A stretch of 64,000 nt of DNA from Roridomyces roridus. Taxonomy: Eukaryota; Basidiomycota; Agaricomycetes; Agaricales; Mycenaceae. Position numbers and translations under genes: made by a program. Under the pieces are notes generated by a model that was given only the letters and a program-made list of their open reading frames with translations, did no database searches and had not been told where the DNA came from. The stretch is from NCBI GenBank assembly GCA_029378245.1, contig JARKIF010000022.1, positions 248,001-312,000 of the forward strand, in the 5' to 3' direction. Shown here piece by piece: positions 1-11,465 of this stretch; the stretch's first letter is position 1; each line of letters starts with the position of its first letter.

Positions 1-3000
1 CCCATCCTGATCATTCATGGACCACAAGGTTCCTACAACACTTCGGAATCCTGCAGCGATGAATCCACCACCGAGGTGAAAGGATTCGTTCACAAGCGTA
101 GCATCACCCATGACTGTCTGGCACGCAGATAGAAATACGAATTCTGCATTCGAGAGTGGCATCCGAAGGATTGTCTCGAGCTCTAGATTTCCGTCGTAGA
201 GGAGGAGACGGCTCTTGGCCGGTTCGAGGGAATCTTGAATCCCATGACAGGCGAGATGCACCCAGGAGGAGTCCTTGAGCAGGTTCGTCACGGCGTCTGG
301 TGTTGCTTGTTCTTCTCGGAGCGAGTGGCAGGGCAAGTGGCGGCAGACGGACGAGATTTTGTCCATCTCTCGCACAACACCTCCGATGTAGTTGGTTTTT
401 CCAGGTCCTGTATATGATACCCCAACCAATCCAATGTTGGCCTGGATATTGGCCGAGCCCTTGGCATGTGAATCGATGAGAGAACCGAGAGTCATGGTGT
501 ATGAATGAATGAATTGATCATTTTCTGAGCTTGCATGGAAAGGTAATCCGCTGAATGCACCGGTGGGAAGCCACCAAATTCGGCCTTTGTAAATGCCACG
601 CTATAAGGAATGAATATCATTCAAATGCTCAATATTGGTTGACTTACCGAAGCTAGAGTTGAAAAGATGGGTTGAACGACATTTTGCCAGAGCCACTGTA
701 ACAGATCCGCGAATTTCCCTCTAGCTGTTCCCGGGTTCACTACCTCTGGCCTGCTTTGAGTCGAGTGGCTGGTTGTCCCCGATTTCTCATGTTACATTGG
801 CCAACCAACTCCCTCAGAGAATCTCGTTTAGTTTGGAGCGAGTGAACTGTAACTCCGGGCAAACTAATCCGCACTGGCTGGTGGGTGGTGTGACTGACAA
901 TTACTATGGCATCACAGCCATTTTCCTGAGAATTCAGAATTATGACCGGGCCCGATTTGGCAGCAGAACGCAGGACATCGTAGGAGTTTGGAACCAAGAA
1001 GTGTTTATAGCTTTTCTCACTGCGGATTTGATCAAGGAGTGCCTTTCGCTGCACTGCGACCCTTTTAAGATCTTCTGAAGTCCCTTTAAATAGCTCTTCA
1101 GAGAGCCTCTGAAACTCCTGTGCAACCTTGCCGGGGAGCATGTTCACCTCAGGCCGCAATTGAAGAGTTTGTTGAAATACAGTGGCAATTCCTTGTTCAA
1201 TGATTTGGACTGCAGCCATGAGGTTCGAAAGCTGCAGACAAACTCTGGTTGCATTTGCAGTCACAGATCCAATTTTCAGCCGCTGGAGCGCATCCTGTCG
1301 CACTGAAATTGTATTCCCGATCCAAAGTATGTCCGGCAGAAGTTGAAAAGCAGCGAGGTACGCTGAAAGGCAATAATCAAGATTGTGGTTCTCGGAGAAG
1401 GTAGCCCATTCCAATGCAGCTTCCCAGGATGTTTCGGGGTTGGTGAGTGTAACATTTTGGAAGGAGGACATATATAAGTCCCTAGCTGATTTCAGATCCT
1501 TGGATTTTCTGAGCTGTTCATATTGATCACAAAGACACGATGCCAGTCCCTGCTGTGCCATGACCTCGTATGGATGACTCTGGGGAATAGAGCGCAGCAC
1601 CTCTTGGAAAATTTCTATTGCCTTCTTCAGATCATTGAAATCCGCCGTCATTCGAAATCTATCTCGCAGACAGAGTGCAAGCCCATTCTGACCACCAGCC
1701 TGTAAATCCTTGGGAGTCAAGTCAAGCCTCTGCTGATATTGTTGGATAGATGTCTCAAGATCCTGGAGATGTCCCAATCTTTTGAATCTCGTCCAATGGT
1801 GTGATGCAGACCCCTGAAGCATCTCAATTCGATCCAGACGCTGGTTGGATGGAACAAGGTCCAAGGCTATCTGACTGTTTTCCAAAGCAGAATTCAAGTC
1901 CTCCATGTTTCCAGTTCTTTCAAACCGATCTTTGAAAGCCGAGGCAAGCTGAAAAACTATGCGTGGCCTTTCAGGATGATCTGGGAGCGATTTATCAAGG
2001 ACCTCCTGGTATTTTTGAATGGCTGTCTCCAAATCATGGAGATCCCCCAACCTCTGGAACCTGGTCTGAGAACACCATCCAAGCCTTTGCAAAATTGGTA
2101 TGCAACGGGGATCTTCCGGAGGCATAAGACGTAGAGCCACCTCTGCATTTATGACCACAGCGTCCAAGTCACGCAAATCCATGAGCCTCCTATATCTGTC
2201 TGCCAGACAAACAGCAAGATTCCAGCGCATGAGGGCTCGATCGGCATTGTTATTAACTGGGGTCTGGTCCAGGACTTCCTTGAACTTGTCCACGGCAGTC
2301 TGGAGATGTTCAAGTTTCCCTGTCCTGCGGAACGACTCTCGATAGCACCATGCCAGCCCTTGTTTGACCTGCAATTGCAATGGATGTTCTTGGGGAATCA
2401 CAGAGAGTGCCTTTGCTGCATTACTGGCAGCAGCATCCAGATCCTTGGATTCCCCCAACATTCGGAACCGATCCCCGAAACAGGTTGCAAGATTGTACAG
2501 CAGTCTGCCTTTATCACCGTACCCCACTGGGAGTTGCTTGATTATCTGCTCATACTGTTGAATGGCCTTGTTCAGATCCTCCAAATTCCCAAGACGCTCT
2601 GATCGTTTCTGCAAAGCCCATGCAAGACCCCTCAGAATTTCGATTCTGTTGCTAGCATCAGGTGAAGTCAACCCCAATGCACTGTGGGTTATCTTGAGTG
2701 CTTCCTCTAGATCCTGAAGCTGCCGTGACTTTTCGAACCGGTCTCCAAAGCAGGTTCCCAACTCGAACAGAATTTGTGATTTTTCAACCTGAGGGTCAGC
2801 CCAGCTTGGGTCTGTAACATGCTCCAAGACTTCCTGGTAATTTTGGATGGCCATATCAATATCACCAGAGCCATTCAACCGTCGGTATCTGGCCTTGTAG
2901 CATCTGGCAAGACAGACCAGGGCCTTCATCTTGATTTGATTGGTTCTTGCTGTCTCTAGTGCTTTTTGGCCATTCTCCACAGCAGCTTGAATGTCCCTAG

Positions 3001-3331
3001 GATCCCCATTTCGAATGTAGCGGTCCCTGACACAGACAGCAAGTCTGAGATGAACATCTGGCCGCGCAGGATGGCTCAGTGGGAGGTCCTCTAGTAGTTG
3101 TTGGGATTTCTGGGCTGCTGCTTCAAGATCTGCTAGATTCCCAAGTGTGCGGTATCTGGTCCAGAGCTCCTCAATGATTTTTTGGGCTTCTTGAACTCTA
3201 TCATTTTCAGTCACAAATCTGGTGCTTTGCAGGCCAATTGGATTCGTAGACTTCTGGGACCTTTTGCCGAACACTTCACTTGAATCAGCGCGGCTCGAGG
3301 TAAGAAAGATGATGACTCTACGATTGCGCAT
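1..3331 (-). CDS. TPR-CHAT protein (partial, runs off left edge)
   Basis: The long N-terminal part is an array of roughly a dozen degenerate tetratricopeptide repeats (units like DLETAIQKYQEVLD and LAVCLADRYRRL). It ends in a CHAT domain, a caspase-like cysteine-protease fold. The two catalytic motifs are visible on the minus strand: HLACHG at 241-258 and SACQT at 115-129. The first in-frame ATG is at 3331 (MRNRRVIIFL); the frame stays open to 3352 but only from a TTG. A 47-nt intron at 601-647 (GTAAGT...TAG) is clear. Near 740-795 the frame shifts by one: either a 56-nt intron (GTAACA...TAG, 740-795) or a frameshift, because coding resumes in a new frame as PEVVNPGTARGKF then LLQWLW. The C-terminus lies beyond base 1. 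Such proteins are expanded in mushrooms; protease activity and partners are inferred, not shown. Confidence 0.88.
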
Positions 3332-3387
3332 GGTAACTGCAGGTGGGATCAATGATAAAGGAAGGCGGGAAAAAGTCGCGGACTGGT

Positions 3388-3398
3388 GTTTATATAGA
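3388..3398 (-). promoter_or_regulatory. TATA-like element of the TPR-CHAT gene
   Basis: The minus strand reads CTATATAAAC about 60 nt upstream of the ATG at 3331, the only strong TATA match in this gap. The rest of 3332-3738 holds no gene I can support. Confidence 0.4.
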
Positions 3399-3738
3399 GA
3401 CCCCCGGCGCTTAGCGGTTAATAATTGTTTCGGCTGTCATAGAGATCCCAATAAATTGGTAATGAAGTCGCCACTTCAACATTTGAACACAAATTCTCAC
3501 CACTGATGTGTTGCCCGCACACTTGCGTTCAATTTCACGTCATGCACACTCATCTTGAGGTTTTTCAGACTCTAGAGTCCAAAGATCCGGCGTTTATGAC
3601 TGTCGCAGGAATGAGTACCGGTTGACGACGGACATGTGGGCGCCGCCGGCGAGCTGAGTGATGTCTACCCGGGCCCCGCGTTTCGTGCTCTCCACTATCA
3701 GCGTGTTGGCTTTCCTGGTACAGGTCGGGCGCGCCGAT

Positions 3739-4284
3739 TCAAAATGGAACATCGCACCTCTGGTTGGGGCAACGATTGCGTCCGTTGTGGAGAATTACCA
3801 CCGTACTAATGAAGGACGCGGTTGACTGCCAGTGGCCACCGTCCAGATGCAGCGGCCGTGGGAGTGGGACCATGTGAAGCACGGTGAACGCGAGCAGCGA
3901 TGTAAGGGAATATAAACCCATCAACCACCAACGATCGAACGTGTGCGTGTCCGGGGCCCCACGGAAAACATATCTGTGCTGCAATTTGAGGGCGAGAGAA
4001 GAGAAAGCCGGCGACGAATCACATGTATTGAAGGCAAACGCGCCGTCCGCCAGCAGACGACGCGCGTGTAACGAGTAACGTAGAAACTCTTCCCACCATT
4101 GTCGTGTCCAAACTCCGTCCATGCAAACCATCATCCCCAATCCAAACCCAACCAAAACCAAAACTAAATCATCCGTCGTTGTTGTCGAAACCGTAAGTCT
4201 TGAGAGCAACAGGATCACCAGTGTCGCCAGCGACAACCAGTACACTCCTGTGCAGATTTGCGCGCGTCGTCGCAAATGGTCCAT
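3739..4284 (-). CDS. Hypothetical membrane protein, 181 aa
   Basis: A single uninterrupted frame starting with a true ATG at 4284 (MDHLRRRAQICTG). Hydrophobic stretches near residues 15-28, 38-55 and 118-140 look like three membrane spans, separated by a basic/aromatic stretch (RQWWEEFLRYSLHARRLL). I do not recognise a family. The region directly upstream has been displaced by a hAT-type MITE whose 8-bp target duplication contains the ATG, so the native promoter now lies more than 620 bp away. It could be a real small gene, a fragment of a larger one whose 5' exons lie upstream of the insertion, or chance. Confidence 0.45.
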   Translation of the reverse strand: MDHLRRRAQICTGVYWLSLATLVILLLSRLTVSTTTTDDLVLVLVGFGLGMMVCMDGVWTRQWWEEFLRYSLHARRLLADGAFAFNTCDSSPAFSSLALKLQHRYVFRGAPDTHTFDRWWLMGLYSLTSLLAFTVLHMVPLPRPLHLDGGHWQSTASFISTVVILHNGRNRCPNQRCDVPF

Positions 4285-4289
4285 GAGTG

Positions 4290-4911
4290 TAGTAGTGGCA
4301 AGGTCCGGTTCAAAAATCGGTTCGAACCTGAACCGAACCTGAACCGGACGCGGGTTCAGCGTTCAGGTTCAGGAAATCCTTGAACCTGAACACAAGTTCG
4401 GTTCGGGGTTCGGCGAGCACGGCACGCGTTCGAACCTGAACCTGAAAATGAACCCCATCAGCGCAATCTTGTCAATTTCACAGTGAATTTTGTACATTTC
4501 TGGCAGTCCCGGTGTGATCTGCGGCAAGTATACCCATCTGGTAAATTTCACACCCTTGTAGCCCATTCTTACGCGGCTCTGACCAACAATCTAGACATTG
4601 ATGGCGCATCAGTGGTGGCGGGAATGTGTCGGGTGCCCGTTACAGTGCCGTACAAGATGAAACGAGCCTCCCAAGGCACTCCATTTGACTCCATAAGGCC
4701 TGACCAGGTACCCTCGGCCACAGAGCAATGTTTTTGGTAGGATACTTGCCATCAGGACCGGCGGGGGTTCGAACCCGTTCAAACCTGAACCGAACGCGAA
4801 CGCGCGTTCAGGTTCAAGGTTCGGCAATGGCCCGAACCGAACGCCAGGTTCAGGTTCAGGGTTCGGAAAAAATGGTGCTGAACCGGACCGAACCGAACCT
4901 TGCCAGCACTA
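4290..4911. mobile_element. hAT-type non-autonomous element (MITE), 622 bp
   Basis: Terminal inverted repeats share TGGCAAGGTYCGGTTC, and the outermost bases read TAGTAG on the left and, inverted, TAGTGC on the right. It is flanked by a perfect 8-bp duplication, CATGAGTG (4282-4289 and 4912-4919), the target size of hAT transposases. Both arms are built of GAACC/GGTTC units in alternating orientation and would fold strongly. No transposase frame is present, so it must have moved using a transposase in trans. Confidence 0.85.
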
Positions 4912-4919
4912 CATGAGTG

Positions 4920-5743
4920 CGCAGGGTAAAGGTGCCGAGCAGGGAGGGACGGTACGTCTCTGCGAGCGTGAAAGGATGGAATCAAAAGTGGGGTGCTCGT
5001 TCTCTACCTATCTCGTGACTCGTCTACATGCTGGCTTATATGTACTGCAACTATTTACTGTTTGTAAAAGGCTGTCCTCGACGCCACTACTTATTGTTCT
5101 CCTCGGCAGCCTCGGCCATCCTGACTCGAACTTCGGGCATCTCGGCACGCGTCTCGATCCTGTGCGCGTCGCGTCTGATCTGAATGACGTCAGAAAATCG
5201 GAAAATCAGGGCTATCAAGCCCCTTTTCCCCGTGCTCCCGACGCCCGCTCATCAGTATCGTAGCCTGTAAGTAGGTGCAAAGAGAGATGGAAATTGATGT
5301 GATGATTGCCGGTGAGTTTGAGTCATATTCCACGTGACATAACGACCCTCATCTCTCACTGCTTGCTCGTCTCCATCGATGCCCGGCAGTTCTCAGCCCG
5401 CACTGTATGCGGCCGCTCCTGCTGCCTGTAGCTCCCCCATCGGCGCTATCTCGAGCTTTTGAGCCGTGTCTGCCACTCCACCGTGACTGCCACTGTCTCA
5501 TTCTGGTCCCTGGAGTCAGGCTGGAGCTCTCACTTAGAACTCTGTGACTCTGTGCATGCTATCGTCCTTCCCGGCGTCCTCGGCTGGGAGTTTCAACCAC
5601 CTCGGAAATGAAATGAGCTCGTTTCCCGGCAAGACTAGTACGTGTACTATACCCACTAGCTTCGCAGTAGCTAGTTCCGGCAGCCACTAAGAAGGTACTT
5701 ATAGGCAGCCTCCCTCGGCCCCCCTCATCCCCTTAGTCCCGCT
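4920..5743. other. Intergenic, upstream of P450 gene
   Basis: No convincing gene. A TATA-like ACTTATAGG near 5697-5705 lies about 40 nt before the P450 start codon. Confidence 0.5.
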
Positions 5744-8179
5744 ATGCTTCTACGCCTCTGCCTCCTTATCCTGTGCACCCCCGTGTGCTATGTGCTCATC
5801 CACATCGCGCGGTTCCTCAGCCGCGAGCTTTTCTCGCCGTTGCGCTATATGTGTGGTCCGCCAAATGCCAGTCTATTCTTCGGGAATTTTAGAGAGATGC
5901 TGGTGTGTCCTTCATTGTGTATCCGCATCTCCACTCACCCTGTCGCACGGAATAGAACGACTTGGAGTGGGCCACCCGATGGCGTGCTCAGTTCGGGCAT
6001 ACGTTTCGAATTCGGGGCGTCTTCAGCGTGAGTGTATTGCTCGGTGCACGACTGGCTGGATGAATCTGACCGGGCACCAGATAAGCGAGGTATACACGAC
6101 GGATGTAAAAGCGCTGAGCCACATCCTGAACGACAATACGACCTACCGGAGATCCCCTGTTACTCGGGACGTGCAGCAGCGCCTGTTGGGTAATGGTCAG
6201 TTTTCGATCTATGTATGTTCAACCACCAAGTCTGATTACAGCTCCCTAGGTGTACTGTACGCGGAAAAGGAGGACCATAAACGTCAAGTGAGTTACCATT
6301 CATGCGTACAATTCGCATTGTCGAATTCAGACACCAATCACCAGAGGCGGGTCATGGCAAGTCGTCATACATTCCACACCGTGCGTGTTCTCACAGCCTG
6401 GCTTTCAGAATCAAGCTTTTGGAGCCGCGCAAATTCGGCTACTGACGGATGTATTCGCCAAGAAAGCTACTCAGGTGTGTGTATCCGTCATGGTCCACCA
6501 GACCAGTCGAAGGATAAAAACTCGTTTTCAGCTTCGCGAAATTTGGGCAACTAGGTTGAATGAAAACGGTGGCCGAATCGACGTCACCGACGACCTGAGA
6601 CGCATGACATTGGATGTGATCGGGCAAGCCGGTGAGTTGCTCACGACGACTTTCTGATTTTTACGGCCAAACCGACCCCTTTGAGGATTTCATTATGCTT
6701 TCGACGCGTTAAACGAGAAGCGAAGCGAACTCAACGATGCGTTCACGAGCCTGCTGCACTCCCCAGGCTCTGAAGGATTCATGGCTGTCAGGTTGGTGCA
6801 GTCCACCATGCCGATATTGAAGCTACTGGTATGTCGACGTCTTGATGTTACAACAATGAATAAATGTTAGGATCATGACAGCCGCTGCCCGGGTCCAAGC
6901 TCGTTCTACGCACGCGTGCTATCATGGATTCCATCGGAGCCCAAATTGTATCGACCACCAAGGCGGCGTTGATGGAGCGTGCTCAAACCGACAAAGTGTT
7001 GCACGAGCGGAGAGACTTGCTGGCGGTCCTCTTGAAATCAAATCTGTCGACAGACCTGCGGGACTATCAGCGGATGAGCGATGAGGAGGTCATTGCCCGT
7101 GAGTGAGCCGCCCTTTTAGAAGAGACTGATGTATATTTGCATCAGAGATTCCCACGTACGTGATGAGCTTGTAGATCGTTCTCTACTGAATCAGATTCGC
7201 CCAGCTTTTTACTTGCCGGACACGAAACTACGAGGTGGGACTACTACCGCCACTGTCTACTGTTACTGAGCTTGGACCTAGCTCGGCCGTCACATGGGCA
7301 CTCCACGAGTTGTCTCAGAATCCCGACGTGCAACAACAACTGCGGGAGGAGCTTTTCACTCTCGGGACGGAGGAACCAACCATGGATGAGCTCAATTCTC
7401 TACGCTTGTTGGAGCGTATCGGTATGTTGCGGGTCTCCGTGCTCCACCTTTGGCTGAATCCGCGAAAGTTCGAGAAACGCTGCGTTTGCATGCGCCGGTT
7501 GTGTTCCTCACACGGATGGCTATGCAGGATAATATTCTCCCGCTCTCCAGGCCTTATATCGACCGGGATGGGAAGGAACACTATAATCTCCCGTGAGTCA
7601 TACGTACAAGCTCACGGTTGATGAACTTATCTCGTCACTGTCAGCATTGCAAAGGGCCAGATGATGCACATCCCCATATTGGCGGTCAACACCGACAAAA
7701 AGATTTGGGGCGATGATGCCCTGGAGTTCAAGTACGTGTGGTCATGGGTGGCTTCGTCTTTTCTCAATATTTTTTTCTGCCGCAGACCTCAGAGATGGGA
7801 TGCTTTACCCGAGGCCGTCAACGGCATCCCCGGTGTTTGGGCAAACCTCCTCACATTTTTTGCCGGACCGCATGCTTGTGAGTCACTTTATCTGTCATCC
7901 TGCTTCCGGAATAACCACCTACAGGTATTGGATTCCGGTTTTCGCTCGTCGAGTACGTAGTCAACATGCACCTGGTCTTGTCCTCCGGACTCACGGCTGC
8001 AACCCAGAATCAAGGTTTTACTTTTCACGCTGCTGCGCGCGTTCGAATTCGATCCGGCGGTTTCCGCCGCGGGTATCGTTCCCAAAGTGACTGGTCTCAT
8101 CCAGAATCCGGTGCTGCGTGTTTCTGACAAGAGCAGCTCGACGTTTCCTCTGATTCTCAAACCGTACTCCCGGGAGTAG
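5744..8179 (+). CDS. Cytochrome P450 monooxygenase, 17 exons, intact
   Basis: Exons inferred from consensus splice sites and the truncated copy downstream: 5744-5902, 5956-6027, 6090-6195, 6250-6287, 6345-6356, 6409-6474, 6532-6631, 6686-6828, 6882-7098, 7147-7156, 7205-7234, 7282-7421, 7469-7592, 7645-7731, 7786-7877, 7925-7952, 8008-8179. All phases agree and give 531 residues. Landmarks in order: N-terminal hydrophobic anchor (LCLLILCTPVCYVLIHIA), proline-rich GPPNASLFFGNF, I-helix LLAGHETTSSAVTW, ExxR in VRETLRLHAP, PERF-type PQRW, and heme loop FFAGPHACIGFRFS with the cysteine ligand. The product should be an ER-bound heme oxygenase; the substrate is unknown. Two exons are tiny (12 and 10 nt), and the intron at 6357-6408 is GC-AG. 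Confidence 0.9.
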
Positions 8180-8670
8180 ATACAAGGTATGACGGAATTT
8201 CGAGTGGAGATGCAAGCTCATTTTCAGCAGCTGTAGATTATGGCATGGGAAATTCATCAGACCGTTTCACATAGGGAATCTTTGTCGCTTTCCCGCGTCC
8301 AGATATCTTCAGTATCCAAGTTCTCCGCACCCGCCCTCCCACAAAATACCTTCTACGTGTGCGCCCTGACACAGGACGTACTCGACGTGCACTCCACATA
8401 AATGCCTCCCCAACAACATTGTGCTTGTCAAGAGCTCGAATCTGCCTGTAATAGTCAAGATGCACCGATCTCGAGAGGAATAGTTGACGCTGTATGTATC
8501 CCACCAATCAACCACCAATGGCAACACTCCGAATTCAAATAACTTCCGAATAACGTCTGATGCGAACTCCCGGGTTGCTTCTGCGTGGTCTCCACCCGTG
8601 TCTCCACCCGTCTCGCCCGCGGCCCCCGTGACGTGTTCATGATGACGGGGAATCGTGAGAGATTTAACAG
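8180..8670. other. Region where the 5' exons of the second P450 should be
   Basis: No exons matching the first six P450 segments (anchor, GPP region, YTTDV, GLLYAE) could be found. The homology begins abruptly at an acceptor (TTAACAG) directly before 8671. The stretch carries no other gene I can support. Confidence 0.6.
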
Positions 8671-11465
8671 AGGCGTCTCTTGGTGAGTCTGCCACCTGAT
8701 AAAATGTCCATCACCTGATTAGCCCTCCAGAACCCGGCTTTCCGTACCGCGCAAATCCGACTCTTGACGGAGATATTCGTAGAAAAGTCCATCCAGCTAC
8801 GCGACATCTGGGCCAAGCAAGTCGACGCCACCACCAGTGCCGACGGAGCGCAGATCGATGTCTCATCGTGGCTGCGCCGTGTGGCGCTGGATATTATCGG
8901 CGAGGCTGGTGAGTTTGCACTCTGGTTGGTTGGTAAAACATCGTGCATTGACTCGGAGCAAAGGCTTCAACCACCATTTCAACTCGCTCGACGAAAATGG
9001 CAAACCGGACGAGTTGGACGAGGCGTTCACGGAGTTGTTCCATTCACCCAAGACGCAACGCGCGTTTGTAGCTCTGATCGCTCAGGCACGGGTTCCGATT
9101 CTCAGACTGCTGGTGCGTACCAATTAATCCAACATTTGCACCATATCTCAAGATTTGAAGCCGCTACCGGGGGCCAGCGTCATCGACAACGCCTCGGCCA
9201 CTATGCACGCCGCTAGTAAGAGGATCATTTCCAATAGCTTGGCGGCGTTGGAGGCCTCGGAAGGTGGCAAGTCGCTCACCGCCAAACGTGATCTGCTGTC
9301 CGTCCTCTTGAAGGCGAATGTGTCGCCCGGAGTTCCCGAGCATCAACGGTTGACGGAGAGTGAGGTGGTTGCTCGTGAGTGGATTTTAATTTCCCCCATT
9401 CACCCGCTTTTCATGCTGCGCATTTCAGAATTCCGACCTTCCTTGCCGCCGGCCATGAAACGTCGAGTTCCGCTGTTACCTGGGCGTTGCATTCGCTTTC
9501 GTTGAACCCCACCGTACAATCTAAACTCCGGGAAGAACTGCTCGCTCTGGACACGGAGAATCCCAGTATGGATGAACTCAATTCGCTACCGTATCTCGAG
9601 AACGTTGGTATGTGCTCACTCTTGTGCATGGGTGGTCAGGCCCAGTGAAAAGTCGGTGGAATTGTATGGTATGATATGTTAAAATTTGAGATCGGCTAAG
9701 GCTGTCAGGAATGAAACCGTAGAATACCGTGTGTTCACTATTGTGCCCAAAACGCCGATATGTGGTGGTATGATTTGGGATGGGATGGTGATTCTACCGG
9801 GTAAGCGCGGGTAAGCGAAGGTGTGATTTGGGATTGCATGGAATGCTCCAGCGCGTTGCTTATGGATGCCTCCCGGGATTGTTTGGTAAAAAATGAGATC
9901 AATTAAAAGCTACTACATAGTACTCTATATGCTCCAAAATACCCTCCGAAACTATGTATGTCCCGTCACAACTACGCTCTTTCAGGTTCGGAACCGTCTT
10001 GCGCTGTATAGATGTCAGCGTCGCGGAATGGAATAGAATTTTCACACATACCTTGCACATAGTCACCCAGCTCTTTCGTGAACGTCTTGCAAGCCTGTAT
10101 CGACGTGAGTATCATATGCAGTAACAAAGCAGGGTACTCACTTGCAACATTCGTAGGACTGGGAGCAGGGATACTTCAAAAATGAAACCAATTAGTGGGA
10201 ATGGGCAGTAGCCGGGCAAGGGAAGATCGCACCACAATGATACACCGACGGGGACTTTCACACTATTGGTGAGAAGACGAATTCGATGCTCGAGAACCTG
10301 TAGACAAAGTGGGCTCAGATAGACAACAAAGCAAGGTTGATGGCGGCGCGCACCGGTAAACCCAAGAAGGCCACGCCATCGGTGGTGGAGACTAGGGACA
10401 GAGGACTCGGAGAGTGTAAGAAGAGAGAAGAGAGGTATCCAGCTCTCCCTCGGCAGCGCGAGTCGGCGGGAGAGGACTTAGTGCTGCAGAGGGGAGGTGC
10501 CATGGTGGTAGGAGGAGAGAGACGTGGCCGCCAAGTTTTTTGACATCGGCTTATAAGTGGGGTCTTGCTGGCACATGGATGGGTCGATTTCAGGAACGCT
10601 GAAACATGTGAATCCGCTAAAGGAGTGAACGAGCGGGATGGATTGAGATGAACAATCGATACACGTCAAACTGTCTGCAGATCATCTCAGACAATACCAA
10701 ACTATCACAGAGTAGCCATCTCACGAGGACTCCATACCATATAATCTCAAACCATTTCACCGACTTTCCACTGGGGGTCAGGACTCATAGCTAGCTAGTC
10801 CGGGAGACCCTACGCGTCCACTCACCCGTCCCATCCATCCAACGCGAGGCTGTCCAAGATGACGTACTTCCCCTCTCGACGCCGTACATCGACAAAGATG
10901 GAAAAGAACACGAAAGTCTCCCGTACGTCGCCAGCTTTACTTGAACAACCTCAAAGCTCACCTTTAATCAGGATACCCAAAGGCCAACTCGTAGATATCG
11001 CCATCCTCGCTGTCAACACGGACAAAGACATCTGGGGAGAAGATGCCGATGTGTTCCGGTATGATACGTTCTGATCATCAGTCAAGTTGATTTCAATTGC
11101 CGATGCATATAGCCCCGAAGCGCTGGGAGAACATCCCCGCCACGGCCAACTCCGTCCCTGGGATCTGGTCCCATCTACTCACTTTCTTCGCTGGACCACA
11201 TCATTGTATCGGATTTCGGTTCTCTCTGGTCGAGTGCGTCCGAGTACATGTTCATTTGCTTCTTCTTGCTGACAATGCAACTACGACGCGCAGAATCAAG
11301 GCCCTCCTCTTCGTCCTCCTGCGTTCGTTCGAGTTTGAGCCGGCGGTGCCGGAGAAGGATATCATGCCGACGGCGCTCGGGCTGAGGCGGCCTGTGGTTA
11401 AGGGACGAGATGGGGCGTCGAGGTTGCCTTTATTTGTCAAGGGGTATCAGGCGCGTGAAGATTAA
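8671..11465 (+). pseudogene. 5'-truncated tandem copy of the P450
   Basis: Homology to the upstream P450 begins with the 12-nt exon AGGCGTCTCTTG (8671-8682; RRLL for RRVM) and continues to the stop at 11465. Exon 8731-8908 (NPAFRTAQIRLLTEIF...) is followed by the later segments, including [24 protein letters not shown] (ExxR), DKDGKEHESLP and heme loop FFAGPHHCIGFRFS. Reading frames and splice sites of the retained part look intact. The membrane anchor and substrate-recognition N-terminus are missing, so a working enzyme is unlikely unless an undetected first exon exists. Compared with the first copy it lacks the intron that splits ...QLRDIW (6475-6531). One intron (9608-10798) is swollen by a MITE. 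Confidence 0.8.
9641..10775. mobile_element. MITE (hAT-like) inside a P450 intron, 1135 bp
   Basis: Inverted termini share CCCAGTGRAAAGTCGGTG and are flanked by GGTCAGG (9634-9640 and 10776-10782), a 7-bp match extendable to 7 of 8. Removing the element and one flank leaves an intron of 49 nt, the usual size here, bounded by GTATGT and CTAG. No transposase is encoded. The interior contains repeated GGTATGATTTGGGATGG-like stretches near the left arm. Confidence 0.8.
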
